Source of the DNA: Puffinus mauretanicus
Taxonomy: Eukaryota; Chordata; Aves; Procellariiformes; Procellariidae
DNA: 64,000 nt
Direction: 5' to 3'
Assembly (NCBI GenBank): GCA_023333565.1
Contig: JAJKFH010001679.1
Span: 744,001-808,000, forward strand
Translations under genes and position numbers: made by a program
The notes under the pieces: model-generated
Told to the model about the DNA's origin: nothing
Seen by the model: the letters and a program-made list of their open reading frames with translations, nothing else
Database searches by the model: none
In this document: positions 50,134-63,345 of the stretch, piece by piece
Position numbering within the stretch: position 1 is the stretch's first letter
How the letters are laid out: each line of letters begins with the position of its first letter

Positions 50134-53100
50134 AGAGTTCTTCATGTAGGCCAACTCTCCAAGCGCAGTAATTAGAAAAAATAAATCCCCTAAATCCATC
50201 AACTGGGCTCAGATGGTGAAGTAGGGCTCATAGCCTGTTTCCTAATGCGCTGTGTTCTGCAGACCCAAAGGGTCTGACAGTCTGAGGGAACTGAAGGTGC
50301 ATGCAAAAAGGAATGAGTTTCCATATTTAATAGAGGTGCATACACAGGGACTCAGGTCAGTTTATTTTTCACCATGTTTTGCAACAGAGCCGGTCCTCAG
50401 GCCTCAGCTGTCAGGGGAGTCCCAGTGTAGAAGGCCCTGTACCCCACAACAGACTGACCATGTCAGTACCAAATACAACAGGATAAGCAAGATCAGTCCC
50501 CATGTTTCTATGCAAGACAGTGTTCCCTGTTATCCTAATATCAGCAACTTCCATAATTCATCTGTTGGCTTCCACTCCCATTCTGCCACATGGCAGGTCT
50601 GTGCAGAGCTCTGGGATATAAATCTCCATACAGCCAGCAGGAATCATGCAGCAACCTGCACATGGGAGCTGAGGAGACAAACATATACCCCAGGAGAGCT
50701 TGTTTATTTTTAGGGCTGAAGAACCCACTAAAAATCTGTTGAAGAAAATAAAGAGAGAGTCCCGTGGTGACAGCTAATGCTGTAAGTAAGAAGACAGATG
50801 CATGTATGTGCGGAGTAGATTAGTTGAGAGAGCACTGCCAAAATCAGTTGGCGTATAATTTTCAGGTCATAAAACTGTTTTTAATAGTAGGGCAGAAGCA
50901 GGCTAACATTGCTTCTCTGTTTACTTGTTTGTTTTAATTCCTAATCCCAGGAAGTAGTCACTCTGAGCGTTCCGCACTGTATATATGCAGTCAGCGAGTC
51001 TAAAAATTAAGAGCCTCCACTGGGGAGTGAAGGAAGGTCTTTGTGCTGCCCAGCCTCCAGCTCTCCTTCTCCAGCTGAGATTTTCCCTCGTGTGGGGAGC
51101 TCTTTGACGGATGGTATGACGGGGCTCAGAGGGGTACTGATCCCCCAGGGTTTAGGAGGGTTGTGCAGAGGGTATGAAAGGCCACACTGAAGCAGACTCC
51201 AGCAACTCTCAGCCAACAGCCACTTTGGCACCATTCCCAGCCAGCGTAGGTTATTGCAGTCTCTGGAGTATTTCTAGCTCTGATGAGGGTAGGAGTATAA
51301 GAGGGGAAGAGGAGGAGAGCGAGTAGGCTGTGGCATCTGTAACTCCCTCAGTAAAAAGTACAGTCCCAGCCTTCCCTTTATAGACACACATACGTGCACA
51401 CGTACACCCATCCTTGGCCTCACACGGCCAGGAGCAACTGAGCCCTGGATGAGGGAGGCTGCCAGCAACCACAGCCGCGATAAGCTAGAAAAGCAGATTC
51501 CCAACGGCTGTCGGGTCCCCAAATTCAATAGAAGATTATTGATTTGTGCTTACACTGGGGGGTATAAAGCCAATCAAAGCGGGGTGAGCAGCAGAGGTGG
51601 GATGCCCCTGGAGCAGTCCTTTTAGAGATCAGGAGGATTTCAGAGACTTGATCATTGCTGCCAGCAAGGGGCAGTGGTATATTTATAGACACCGAAAGTT
51701 AACGGATGACCAGACATCAGTATTGCTAGTGCAGCTTTACAGAGCGGCAAAACAGTGAAACAAGACTACGTGGCTCATCACTATGTCTTCCCTCACCTCA
51801 CAGTAAATTAGACACAGAACAACTCTCCTTTTCTCTAGCTCTCCTCTGGTCTTTTCATTTCCATCAACATGATTGCAAACTCCAGTCCTTTTGACCCGTA
51901 CTGAAGGAGGGAGAAAATCAAACACACACATCCCTTAAATTCATTACGTTAAAGTTATTTACCTCTGTTATCTCTACCCGACCAGAGTACTGCAGGGGCT
52001 TTCTGTCACAGCAATATTTGTCACTGCTCTGGCTTCAGCCTCCTGCTTTTTGTTGATTCTTTAAAAGGACTGGTTTTCCTTCTGAACAGGCGCTTAGTTT
52101 TAAATTGGCGTTTAGCCCCATTACTCATCTAAGTATTCATTATTTCTCAGTTCGCTGATATTTATTCATCCACATTTGATAAAACTGAGTTCTTCTTCAT
52201 CTGCTCTTCACAGCTTCTGCACTTTGACTCTGGTCCCTGGTGTACCCAGCTGCTTTTCTGCCTATAAAATTTCTCTATAGGCATTTTATTTTTTGCTTCA
52301 TGCGTAGTGAGGAGCAGGAGATGAATCCTCCCTTTGAGTGATTGCTTTAATATTCATCCCTTTTTGTGCCTTTTCGTGTGCATTACTTGCTTTTTGTACA
52401 CGTGGGATTTGTGTCAGGAGGTGCTAATTTCTTCCTCTGACGTGGGTGTTGTAAGTGACAGGCGTTAATAAGGTTTGATCTGTGACTTTTACTTTATTCA
52501 ACTTAAGGGTTTTTCTTCTCACTTTAGCTGTCTCTTTAACACCTTTGATAGATGGCGTACAACTGCATATCAAGGCATATTAGAGAGGTCTCATTGATAT
52601 TTATATGTTTAGGATGTACTCCACTCACTCTCGCTGTGAACTGATCCTTTGACTGCAGAGCTTTTCATTTTATGCTCATACTTTCACATTTCTGCCTTGA
52701 CTTCCAAGGAAAATGCATCCAGTCCTTCCCAAGGGAGCCTTGGAAAGGGCAGGAAAAATTAGAGTCCCAAAGAAAGCAGTGTGATAAAGAAATATCGACA
52801 TGTGTGTTTAACCCTTGCTCTCCCCACAGAAATTAGATTTTATTTTTGCTGAGACTGAGGTTTTTCAGTAGTTACTAACAAGGATTTCCTTCCCAAAAAC
52901 CTTTCCCTCAGGTTGAGACTTAGCCCTGGCAGCAATGACTCAACTGCTACAAATTCCTAACTGGAAATAAGCCAACCATTAACCTGGTTTGGAGTCTTTG
53001 CAGAAAACGATGGACAGAAAATGACTTTGCACTTGCCTCTGGGAGCCCCACAGACTCCAGCCTTTCCTGCATTTGATGTATTATCCACACACCGTTGCGG

Positions 53101-55605
53101 GGAGCTGCTGTGAGATTTCAGGTGCAAGAGCGGTTCATTTTTCTGCATCAAGTTCTTGCAGTGAAAAGAGATGTTGCCTTTGGAAGGGGCAGCACGGTCT
53201 TGTCAAGGGGTTGGTGCTCATAGTGTTAACTTAGATCTTGTTCCCATCTCCATAAGCTGCTTCTTCTGCTAGCTTACTTGTTATATTAAATGCTACCTTG
53301 GCTAGTATCAGGGCTTCAGGGTAGATGTCTGCGACTGAACCGTTTAGCCTCTCTCTGTAGTCACTGGAAAGAAATGGCAATTTCCACAGGGCAGTTCATT
53401 GCATCTGGGAATAGGTGTCAAAGCTGAAAAGTAAACCTGTCAAGACACAAGGACTAACCCAGATGTTGACCTCTGTCTGGTGTAAGCTAAGTGCCACATT
53501 CAAATTCAGGTGACGTGAACCTTGCCTTCTCTTCAACGACCTTTTACAATGCTTTTTACCTTCCCATGACGTTTCCTTGGTACAGAGGAGCACAAGGATC
53601 AGCCTCACAGCTCTCTGCAGATATGCTACTCTGGGTTCACTTTATTAGCTTACTGCCGAATATTGGCCCAAATTTAAACATACTGGCAAAGCTTTGAAAA
53701 AAATCTTTTAAAATCTCCAACCTACAACACCCCTAAATCCCATTGATTTCTGCGGCAAAGATCCTAAATAGGAGTTGAGCTGTTCCGTGTTTATCCTATT
53801 TGAGCAGAAAAGGCCTATATTATCTACAAGACCTCAACTTCTGCATTTTGGGATGCCCCTGAAAACTTCCAAGAGAATGAGAAACCTGCCCACCATGAAA
53901 GTCCACCAGCATGAGGGCTTTGTTAATGGCCAAACCATGTCTCTGCAGCCTCCACCATCTGAGGGGAACTGGACATTTGCTGTTTGCCAGTACTAAAATA
54001 AATCTCCTCACATTATTCTCCTCACCAAGCAACAGGTCATTAAGGTAGTAACAGTAATTTTAAAATATAATTATCCCACCAGCAGGGAGAGAGAGAACAA
54101 ACGATGGAAGAGCCATTCATTTATTATTACTCGGTGGGGCATCCTAACACTACAGAATATGCCACCCTGAAGAGAAGAGTCCCATTTTCAGTGAATAGGA
54201 ACCCACATCACAAGAAGTCACATTAACAGCCATAGCAGAGAGGTCAATGAATTTACATTGATCCAGGGTACCAGCTGGAAATGGCAGGGGGTCTCTCCAC
54301 AGCACCATGTCCTGCCGCGCCATTGCTTATCTTCCATATGCTGTGGGAATAAATAGAAAATAAATAGCTTCCAACTGCCCTCCAGCCAATAAATGTCACA
54401 CAGGATTTTTTTTTTAAATAACCATTTACATTTAATTTGTAGCTGTTGAAATGGGAGAGAGGAGGAAGGAAATTCACCTGTACTTACGTATCTCATGATT
54501 TCTCAATGATTCTGTCAGACCTGCCTTGAGTGAGTTACACATTTTGCTGTCAATGGGAATGTTTCTCTCCTCAGATTTTCATTGGGTTAAACACACATTT
54601 TGATTGACTGCTGGAAATTCCTCACTATAGCTGTGTACTGAGGGGAGAATAAATCTGCAGTCAAAGAGAATAAAACTCTCGCGGACTCGGTTCTCTGCTA
54701 CCCTGCACTAAACATGGCCATTCACAGCTGTGCTAAGCAGATGTAAAACTCACAACAGGAGTAGGCATCCACTTTGCAGTAACTTAAGTGACCTTACAGG
54801 GTGCCAGGCTTCAAAGAGTCGAGCCTTTGTAGTGGAAGTCCACAGATTATGGAAGAAAATGGAGTTTCTGCATGTATGTATTTTAAGTAGCTCTGTGTGT
54901 ACATGTGTCCATAAACAGATAGAAAATAAGCATTTCAGACTAGCCATGACTCATCCCTTTGAAGCTAAATCATCTGAGTCATCAAGAAACTTGTTAAGAG
55001 CTCCATGTTAACATGACTGTGAAGAGATGTTGTTTTCTACTTCCAACACTTGGAAGAGGATTCTTCTGTAATGGTCAGATGGGAGGTAGTCAACAGAATC
55101 AATGTTGCCTGGGGTGCCTTTCGTCTCATCCCAAAGTAGACATCTCAGGTAGCCAAGATGAATCATGCCCGATCATTAGTTATGTAAAGACATTAAATAC
55201 ATAAAATTAGGATGAATCTCACCATTGAGGTTTACATCTGAGTAAGAATTCTCCATGATCTCTGAAGAAAATAAGGAAATATCCTCAGGGATTTGCTATT
55301 TCTGTCCTGCCAAAAGCAAACACAATTTGGTTTGGCTCTTATTGATAGGCTAGAGAACAGAATAACTTTAGAGACCAGAACTCCCGAGATCAGTAAAAGG
55401 GACTCCTGTAGAGATTGGTGGGGTTTGAATCAAGCCTATAAGAAGAGGCCGAAACAGATCTTTACATCAAATACCTACTTGAGGTAGAAGCAATGTCTTC
55501 TGCCCCACAGACTTGCTGATTGTCCCCAGCCAGGAGACCCCCATAGGGCTGCTTTGCCCCTTTTCACACCTGCATTTGTTCCTGACCTTTTGCTGGACTT
55601 TCTGT
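50134..55605. other. Apparently unique non-coding stretch
   Basis: No gene is recognisable. A 153-codon frame at 50252-50713 (plus) begins near a plausible acceptor (CTGTGTTCTGCAG at 50250-50262) but resembles no family and lacks a matching donor or domain. The stretch 52070-52300 is complex AT-rich sequence. Confidence 0.5.
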
Positions 55606-55610
55606 GTGGG

Positions 55611-56751
55611 TGTGGTGGGTTGACCCTGACCGGACGCCAGGTGCCCACCAAAGCCGCTCTGTCACTCCCCTCCTCAGCTGGACAGGGGAGAGAAAATGTA
55701 ACGAAAGGGTTGTGGGTCGAAGCAAGGACAGGGAGAGCACTCAGCAATTACTGTCATGGGCAAAACAGACTCAACTTGGGGAAATTAGTTTAATTTATTA
55801 CCAATCAAAATCAGAGTAGGATAATGAGAAATAAAAACTAAATCTTAAAACACCTTCCCCCCACCCCTCCCTCCTTCGCGGGCTTAACTTTACTCATGAT
55901 TTTCCCTACCTCCTCTCCTGCAGCGGCAGAGGGGGACAGGGAATGGGGGCTGTGGTCAGTTCATCACACGTTATCTCTGCTGCTCCTTCCTCCTCAGGGG
56001 GAGGACTCCTCACACTCTTCCCCTGCTCCAGCGTGGGGTCCCTCCCACGGGAGACAGCCCTCCATTAACTTCTCCAAGGTGGGTCCTTCCCATGGGCTGC
56101 AGTTCTTCATGAACTGCTCCAGTGTGGGTCCCTTCCACGGGGTGCAGAACTTCAGGAACAGACTGCTCCAGCATGAGGCCCCACAGGGTCACAAGTCCTG
56201 CCAGCAAACCTGCTCCAGCCTGGGCTCCTCTCTCCACGGATCCACAGGTCCTGCCAGGAGCCTGCTCCAGCACGGGCTTCCCACAGGATCACAGCCTTCG
56301 GATGCATCCACCTGCTCTGGTGTGGGGTCCTCCACAGGCTGTAGGTGGGTATCTGCTCCCCCGTTAACCTCCATGGGCTGCAGGGGGACAGCCTGCCTCA
56401 CCATGGTCTTCACCACAGGCTGCAGGGGAATCTCTGCTCTGGCACCTGGAGCACCTCCTCCCCCTCCTTCTTCACTGCCCTTGGTGTCTGCAGAGTTGTA
56501 TCTCTCACATATTCTCACTCCTCTTTCCCGCTGCAATTGCTGTTGCACAGCATCTTCTTCCCCTTCTTAAATACGTTATCACAGAGGTGCTACCACCGTC
56601 ACTGATGGGCTCGGCCTTGGCCAGAGGCAGGTCCATCTTGGAGCTGGCTGGTATTGGCTCTATTGGACATAGGGGAAGCTTCTAGCAGCTTCTCACAGAA
56701 GCCACAGACGCCAGCCCCGGTACCAAAACCTTGCCATGCAAACCCCATAGA
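55611..56751 (-). mobile_element. ERV solo LTR, complete, about 1.14 kb (copy B)
   Basis: On the plus strand it begins TGTGGTGGGTTGACCCTGAC and ends GCCATGCAAACCCCATAGA. Perfect GTGGG copies flank it at 55606-55610 and 56752-56756. Read on the minus strand it is a relative of the LTR at 14810-15962: the same start (TATGGGGTTTGCATGGCAAG), TATA box near 56563-56582, repeat array (about 56010-56330) and polyadenylation signal (TTTATT complement at 55794-55799). The 5' terminal TG has become TC. No internal retroviral sequence remains. The frames of 224 and 119 codons inside it are products of the repeat array. Confidence 0.93.
56010..56330 (-). repeat. Imperfect tandem array of about 49-bp units inside LTR copy B
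   Basis: TGCTCCAG-type cores recur at 56024, 56115, 56164, 56211, 56263 and 56313, mirroring the array in LTR copy A. The 87-codon minus-strand frame at 56010-56273 corresponds to the 84-codon frame of copy A. Confidence 0.85.
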
Positions 56752-56756
56752 GTGGG

Positions 56757-59700
56757 TTGTGTGTGTCTGTGAAGCTGTGGTGGACCAAGCCCACTTTCAC
56801 AGAAACATTTTTCTAAAACCAGTTTAAATTCCCTAATACAGTTCATCACAAGGAGGGTTGCAAAAACATGTCAAGAATTATGTGGGAGTGAAAGCAGAAG
56901 GGAACAGATATACCTTGGGCAGGCATTGCTGCCAGTGCTTCATCTTGGGCAACCAAAGCCTGGGGGTTTTGATCATGCATAGGAGTCTCACATGCTTAAT
57001 GGTCTGATCACCACTGCTCAGAGTGCTCTTTGGTACTACAAGAGAGAGACTCACAGCAAAAATTCCTCTCTGATATAGCTGCCTTTTTTCCAAGTATCCT
57101 ATAATGAAAAATGCTATGGTGTTCCATGGTAATGTGAACCACTTGATTCAATATTTAGCAACTTAAACAGGTGCCAAGCAGTAGAGTTATTTGGGTATTT
57201 TCCAGAAACATAGTTTATCATTGGAAAATGCCAGTTTGTTGAAATGGAGACTTTTCTTGGGAATATGCCAGTTTTGATGAAATTTTCATAAGAAAGGTTT
57301 CCATGGTAGGATAGGATTTCTGGTCAAAATGCCGAAGAGAAAGAGAGACACTTGTCCCTCCTCCAGGAAAGCCAATATGCTATTGTTAGGGCACCTGCTC
57401 AGGTCAGGACATCCAGCCCCAAATCCATACCCAGACCACAGCTTTGGACCTGGCTGCCCAGGTACATGGTTGACTAGCTTAGCAGCCCATCCGGTGCTCT
57501 CAGTTGACTGTGTTTCAGCATCTCCTCTAAAAGCTGTTCTGCATTCTCTGAATAACTATTGGTGTAGGAATTTGAACCTTAGTCCAAACAACAAGGCTTA
57601 AGACTCAGCCAAGCTCTTTCTCCTTTTCTGGCCAAATATTATTTATTCATTAGAAATGTAGTCAATGGAATGAGTAGCTATTCCTCACCTTAGCCTTAGT
57701 GTGTGCCCCCAAGTCTCATTAGTTGTGTCTATGGAACACGAAAGTGTGGTGTCCCATGTTTATACCCATGTCTAGTTTGCCTTCCACCCACACAGCAACT
57801 TTGTAGATAGCCTGCAGCTTGCGTGTTGATGAAAAAGTCCTGAGCAGCAACACGTGAGCCAAAAAGTTGCCTGCGCAGTCCCACACGCTCTGGGGGGCAC
57901 ATCCCAGCTACACCTAAATCCAACAGAGGACCTTAGTAAAGGTCCAGTGGGTGGGTCTCGTCTGGGCTGCAGACTAAGGGCCAGCTCAATAAAGACAGTA
58001 AATGCAGACGTTGACCTCAGCAGCAGTTAAGGACATGGAGCACAGTGGAAGAGGCCTGTTAGGGTTGTTTGGATCCACATACTTAAATGGATTAGTTGAA
58101 ATTAGGAAAAGGCTTATTTATTTGAATTCAGTGAGAGGTGCTGGATATCAGCTTTTGGTTTTGGCTTGTCTCTGACGTCTCCAGCTGAGTGAACTTCTGA
58201 CTTTTTTTACTGGTAAATTTCCACAGTTTTACATCCTTAATGTCATCTGAGCAGACAAAAACAGCAGATCTTTTTTTTTTAACCAAGAACCATTTCATTA
58301 TACCCAGAGCTAGTGAAGTAACCTCATTGTGGATAATAATCGGTGAGAATTTTTTTAAGTTTTCTCCATGGAGTAAACATTATTTGCAAGTACGTGATCT
58401 GTCAGGGTTCTCTGAGGTACAGTAATGAACAGCAGCATAAACAGGATTTTTTTTATCATGGTCCCAGCAGGCTCTTTTCTTATCTACAGACTCAGTGCTT
58501 TGGATTATGTAGGAAAGGGTACATAGGAAGCCTACAGTATCTGAAACTTCTTCATTCTATATCCCACTGCCCCGTCTGTTGAATCGAGGCAGAAAAAGTA
58601 TATTTATATACTCAGTTATGGGGAGGGGCAGGTTCTCACCGTTGCTGAGTCAGAAAGAGTAGGTTTAGCGGGGGAGGAAGGGGAAGCGTAAAGACTGCAA
58701 CAGTTTTTTCCCCAGTCTAATTTCCAGTTACACCACTTGACATCCCCCCAGTCATGAGATGACAGTGCAAGAAAGAAGCCGCGCAGTGGCTGCCTCTGCC
58801 CTGCAGCAGCAGGCACCCGTTTCCAGAGAGCTGAGATGTGGGCAGAACTTTGGGGTTTGCTATGTCAAAGGGGAAGTTGTGGGAGCAAAGGGTTCTGAGA
58901 ACAGTGAGGAAAGGGACAGAAAACAACCGAAGGGAAAGTCTTTATGGGAAAACTTCCACGCTTCCTTCACTAACAGCCGCCAAAGACGCCCACCATGGCC
59001 CTGCAGGTAAAGACAAACTAAGGCACTGGTTGCTACCACTGTCATTTCTCACTTTCACAGTGCCACTGGTATGTTGGTCTTTCCTTAAAGGGTGAATTAT
59101 AGGTTGCATACATGGTGCAAGTGACACTGAGCTGGCACTTGGCAGTTTTGAAATCTCAAGTGCACACACCCCGCACCCCCTTACATACCCAGGCGAACAT
59201 GCATTTCCTTCTAATGTAACAAAGGGGTCATCAGGGGAGTAATAGATTATTGATTTTTTTCCACTGGTAAATTTAATAGAGGACAGGCAGATGGAGCTTT
59301 GAAGATGAAAAGAGTAACATTGTCAAAACAAACAGATGATAAAGAAGATTTATCTAGCAAACAGTTCACTTTAAGGCATTAGTTTGGGGCAATCTATGGA
59401 GTGTAAGATGACTTCTATCCTCAACACGCCGTCGGTTTCTAGACAGTCTGTGCTGAAATAAAAACTGACTGCAATGCCACCACCATGATGAATGTCTTCT
59501 ACAGTATGAGCATCTTAAATATTTATGTTTTCGATCATTATGGTATAGTCCCATGCTTCATTACATTCACATAGACTTGCAAACATCTAATAAACAAAAA
59601 GAAAGACTAAAATCCCAGTCCTAGAGAAACCTGGACATTTGTTACTTCCTTTGGTCATTTGGGAGGGAGCATGACAAGAGTCTCAAAGGACTGGGCCTCT

Positions 59701-61628
59701 TTTGCATAGCTTATAGACAACGTCTTATCAACAACAACCAAAAGATCTTAGGCACTAGTTTAGCAAAGCATGCAATGAAATCCAATCCTGATTAACAAAA
59801 CACCTAAGTACATGTCTACGTTGCATTTTTAACAGCAAAGAGTTAAACGTGTCCCTCACTGGCCAAGGAGCTGAGGTAGCTAAGTGGCTGCAAGACACTG
59901 CTAGGTGCCACATCATGCCTGACCCACGCGTCACTCTGCCATCTGGCTTGGACCCAAAATGCAAGTGAAAGCATTTTCATCTCTTCCCAGCAGACTGCAG
60001 CCACACCTGGGGTCCCAGGATCTCACCTGGGAACGTGACAGCTCGGTGGAAGGGCAACAGCCACAGACTGTTGTCACAGGAGGTACCAATTTCCACGCAC
60101 TGCTTTTCTTCAGAAAACTGAGTCTTTCTCTTTCTCTCTTTCTCTAAGAAGTCATAACACAAAGGAAAATGTGTTTGTTTAGATGAGGTTACCAAGATGT
60201 AGCCAAGTGTTTGGAATGAAGGCAATATAGTATTTAAATTGTGGTTAATAATTTTGCACATTGGAGTAGAGCTGGAAGTTCATTGCAGTCATTTCAGAGG
60301 TGGTCATAACGCAGACTCTTACTTGGGTCTAAATCAATCGCTTCCTTCAAATCATGAAAGGGTCTTAAATATGTATAGATGAGAGGCCATCAGTACATTT
60401 TTATTTATTCATGAGCCTCTGACTCTACTAATTGCTACGTTTGCAAGTATAACAGAAAATGCAGCACAGTCCTTCCTTCCCTGACCTCCTTCCTGATTAT
60501 AGCAAGATCTGATGAAATAATTAATTGCTGCAAAGATCGTACAATTAAATGCCTGGCTATTATTTCACAGGTATGAAAATAAATCAGGATTAATTTCATT
60601 GTATTCAAACATAGCTATAAAATTTACAAGGGTGGCATCAGTACCAGACCTTATACAGTTCATTCAATTTCTATGTTAGTAAAGTTTGAGGAAATTAGAG
60701 CTTCAACGCAGTTTATCTGGCAGAATGTACAAATTCCACCAGAGATCCCAGCAGGAATCACAAACTCCACAAGTACTGAGCTATGAAAAAGTTTGTAAAT
60801 ACTACTGAGTTTTTAAGAAGTTCTCAGAGGTCCAACTATTTGCTGCAAATTGTATCAAAATGAATCAATCAGCCTCCAGGGTAAACAGTTGAAGATTTTA
60901 GCCAGGAATGAAGTAAATATTCTCTCTATATAGATAATATTTAGGATAGTTTACACTAGTTCTGAGATCCAGAATTTTAATTCCTTCCTTTTTCCCCTCC
61001 CTCCCCCAAAATCAAAAAGAGAATGAAAAGCCTCTCATTTTTCATAGTCCTGCCTCAAAAATGCCTACTCTGATTTAGCTAAAACTTCCTGGAGAACAAA
61101 CATGTTTCTCACAGAAGACCACGCACCAGAGAGCAGAGCAGAAACGGAGGGGTTCCAGGAAACATTTCTAAATCAGACTGGTAGTGCAGAGTAAGCTTTA
61201 GCCAGAGATGACTGAGGAGTTCTTCTTTTTTGTTTGTTTATTTTTCTCATTGTTGTAAAAAAAAAAGTCATTTCATCAAAATGTAAACTTAACAAGGAGG
61301 CCTACTGATTTTTTCTGGAGAGACTTCGGGGCCTTTACATGGGCAAAACTTGAACAAAAGTAATTATTGTGATGCTCTGAGGCCCTATAGCTGGGACAAC
61401 GGTATGGAATAAAGGTGAAAAACAGTAGGTTCAGTCTTTACTCACTTGTGACAACAAAATCAAACCTTGGTTCCCCACCATTTGCCTGCCTTGCCTATTT
61501 TGGTGGTAAACTTTCTAAAATAAAAAGATTATTTATCCCTGTATACGCAGCAAAACAGGAGCCAGATTTGGATTGGGGCTTCTGACCTGCATTATTTTAT
61601 AAACAATCATGCCCATGTGCATTTATTC
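56757..61628. other. Apparently unique non-coding stretch
   Basis: No gene is recognisable; frames stay below 95 codons. A CT-rich simple repeat lies at 60123-60145. TAATTAATT-type motifs occur at 60515-60530 in a complex AT-rich stretch (60470-60640). Confidence 0.5.
60123..60145 (+). repeat. CT-rich simple repeat
   Basis: A run of CTTT and CTCT units, an ordinary pyrimidine microsatellite. Confidence 0.8.
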
Positions 61629-61633
61629 CTAAC

Positions 61634-62117
61634 TGTTGCCAACCAGCTATCCGGACGCTGACCATGTTGTGCGTGATGTGTTGAACGGAGAGACTCCGAG
61701 TGTCTCTGCTGCTGTGGGAGCCACACTGGCAACCGATGGTGTAGAGGCTGGAAGCATCCCCCGACCAGACGAGGCTGCAGGTGCCATTTCATCACAAGGA
61801 CTCGCTGCAAGGAAAGACTAAGGATGCCATTTTGTTTCAAGGACAGAGATGAGGATTGGAGTTGACCTTAATGAATCTCCTCTTCTTAAGACACTCTGAG
61901 CATGTAATATTAAACTGGGTGCTGGCTATGCTAGGATTACCATGGTAGTTCCTAGGTATTTAAAAACCTAAAACCCAGCGTGTTCCTGATTGTCTCCCTC
62001 TAGACGCAGACTCGAGGACCTTTTATCTTTGCAGTAAAATCTTATGCAGTGTTTCTTTATCGATCTCCGAACACGGTCCACGTCAGGCCGAAAAGCTTCA
62101 TTGAGAAGACTTCGGCA
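61634..62117 (+). mobile_element. Candidate solo LTR of another ERV family
   Basis: The segment starts TGTTGCCAACCAGC and ends GACTTCGGCA. It is flanked by CTAAC at 61629-61633 and CTAAC at 62118-62122. It is visibly richer in CpG than its surroundings, contains GGTATTTAAAAACC as a possible TATA box (61959-61972), and has AGTAAA (62033-62038) as a weak polyadenylation signal. A length of 484 bp suits a class I LTR. Against this, the CpG-rich sequence continues to about 62190 beyond the proposed end, and I do not recognise the family. Orientation is inferred from motif order only. Confidence 0.42.
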
Positions 62118-62122
62118 CTAAC

Positions 62123-63284
62123 TGCTAACTTCAGCCTCGCGCGCAGCAGGGCAAGCGTTGGCGAGAGCGGATCTGAGGACGGGCGCTGTTATCCTTGGAT
62201 TCACAACTCACTTCTGCTGCAGCTTTTAAAACCTGCCTTGCTTCTGTTCTCCAGTCCCCAGCCTTCAGCTACTTTAGGCAGTGTAGTGTCAGCTTAAAGT
62301 CACACAGTGACTTCAGCTCCCAGATCCAAATTTAAGCTAGTTTCTATAATCTGACTACAGCGAACCTGAGGGGTTTGGCTCAACATGAAATTGCAGAATT
62401 TGACACAGAGAGTTAAACCTAGCCAAGGAGGATTTGGGTTTGTTTTCTCTCCTAAAAGGAAGCTGTAATCCATTCAAAGAATTACCAAGGTATTTTGGAA
62501 TGAAGCTAGTCCATTTCTGAAGTTCACACTGAGGTAATGTGTTATTAACCTCAATTGTTCTGTTTTAATCTTCTCAGTGCATGTGAAAAAAGTTGGGTTT
62601 TGGCTCTGTTTAATTAAGAAAATATTCATCTACCATCCTGACAAAACTCAGAAGTGAAGGGAGCTGTGTGAAGGAGAGGACAGCAAAGGGCACGGCAGTG
62701 CTATATTCTGCTGAGGCAGAAAAGAGAAGGATAGCCACTATTTTCCAGACCATTTAATACCATGGGCTCATATATCATGGGCTTACTCGAGTGAGCGGAG
62801 GTTACATCTCTCACCAACACTGTCTGACCACTTCAGCCCTTGGTGCCGTGGTGGTTACCCCACCCCAGGGTGCTCCCAGTTTGGAGAGCAGGGAGACAGC
62901 CCCGAGAGAGGTGAGGTTGCTGGGCTCTGTGATCTTTCAGAGACAAAACTACCGGGGAGCCTCAAGTCCTACACAGATGCCCCCGCTTTATTCAAAGCAC
63001 CAGGGAGCATGACAAACTAATAGTGACTGTGGCTGAAGAAGTTCTCCAGAAGCCACCAGTTGGCACTTTTCATCAATAGCTATAATCCAGGCTTACTGGC
63101 CAATTCCTTCTGAGCTGATTTTTTGCCATGTAAAACGGGTCTGCCTGCTCCGCTGTACTGATAGGCAGAAGTAAACAGGAGCCAGAAAGCCTGCGAGTGG
63201 AGCTAATAGGAAATGCCAGTTAGCGCTGAGAGACATGATGTGCTTAGTGCAGAAATGGTGGTGCTTCATGGCCTGTAGCACGCC
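62123..63284. other. Non-coding stretch, partly GC- and CpG-rich
   Basis: No exon is recognisable. 62123-62190 is CpG-rich and may belong to the candidate LTR just before it. 62790-63010 is again GC-rich, with AATAAA on the minus strand (62987-62992); its origin is unclear. Confidence 0.45.
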
Positions 63285-63345
63285 CCAGGTCAGGCTAGAG
63301 GATCTTAAAGACCTTCCCACCTAGGAAATATGGATGACTATTTTG
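63285..63345 (+). mobile_element. CR1-like LINE 3' end fragment
   Basis: GGTCAGGCTAGAGGATCTTA followed by AAGACCTTCCCACCTAGGAA is the CR1-type 3' UTR signature; compare GGTTGGACTAGATGATCTCC and GGTCTCTTCCAGCCTAGACT in the copy at 49690-50133. Only this short part is recognisable, and any upstream ORF2 sequence is too decayed to place. Confidence 0.5.

Noticed and set aside
50252..50713. 153-codon open frame beginning next to an acceptor-like CTGTGTTCTGCAG.
   Set aside because: The protein resembles nothing known, composition is unremarkable, and no convincing donor or neighbouring exon is present.
55425..55445. GGTTTGAATCAAGCC as a tRNA T-arm (B-box-like).
   Set aside because: No acceptor stem, anticodon arm or A box can be fitted around it.
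55896..56570. 224-codon plus-strand frame, the longest in the window, with proline- and serine-rich sequence.
   Set aside because: It lies antisense within the solo LTR and is produced by the tandem array of about 49-bp units; no equally long partner frame exists in the other LTR.
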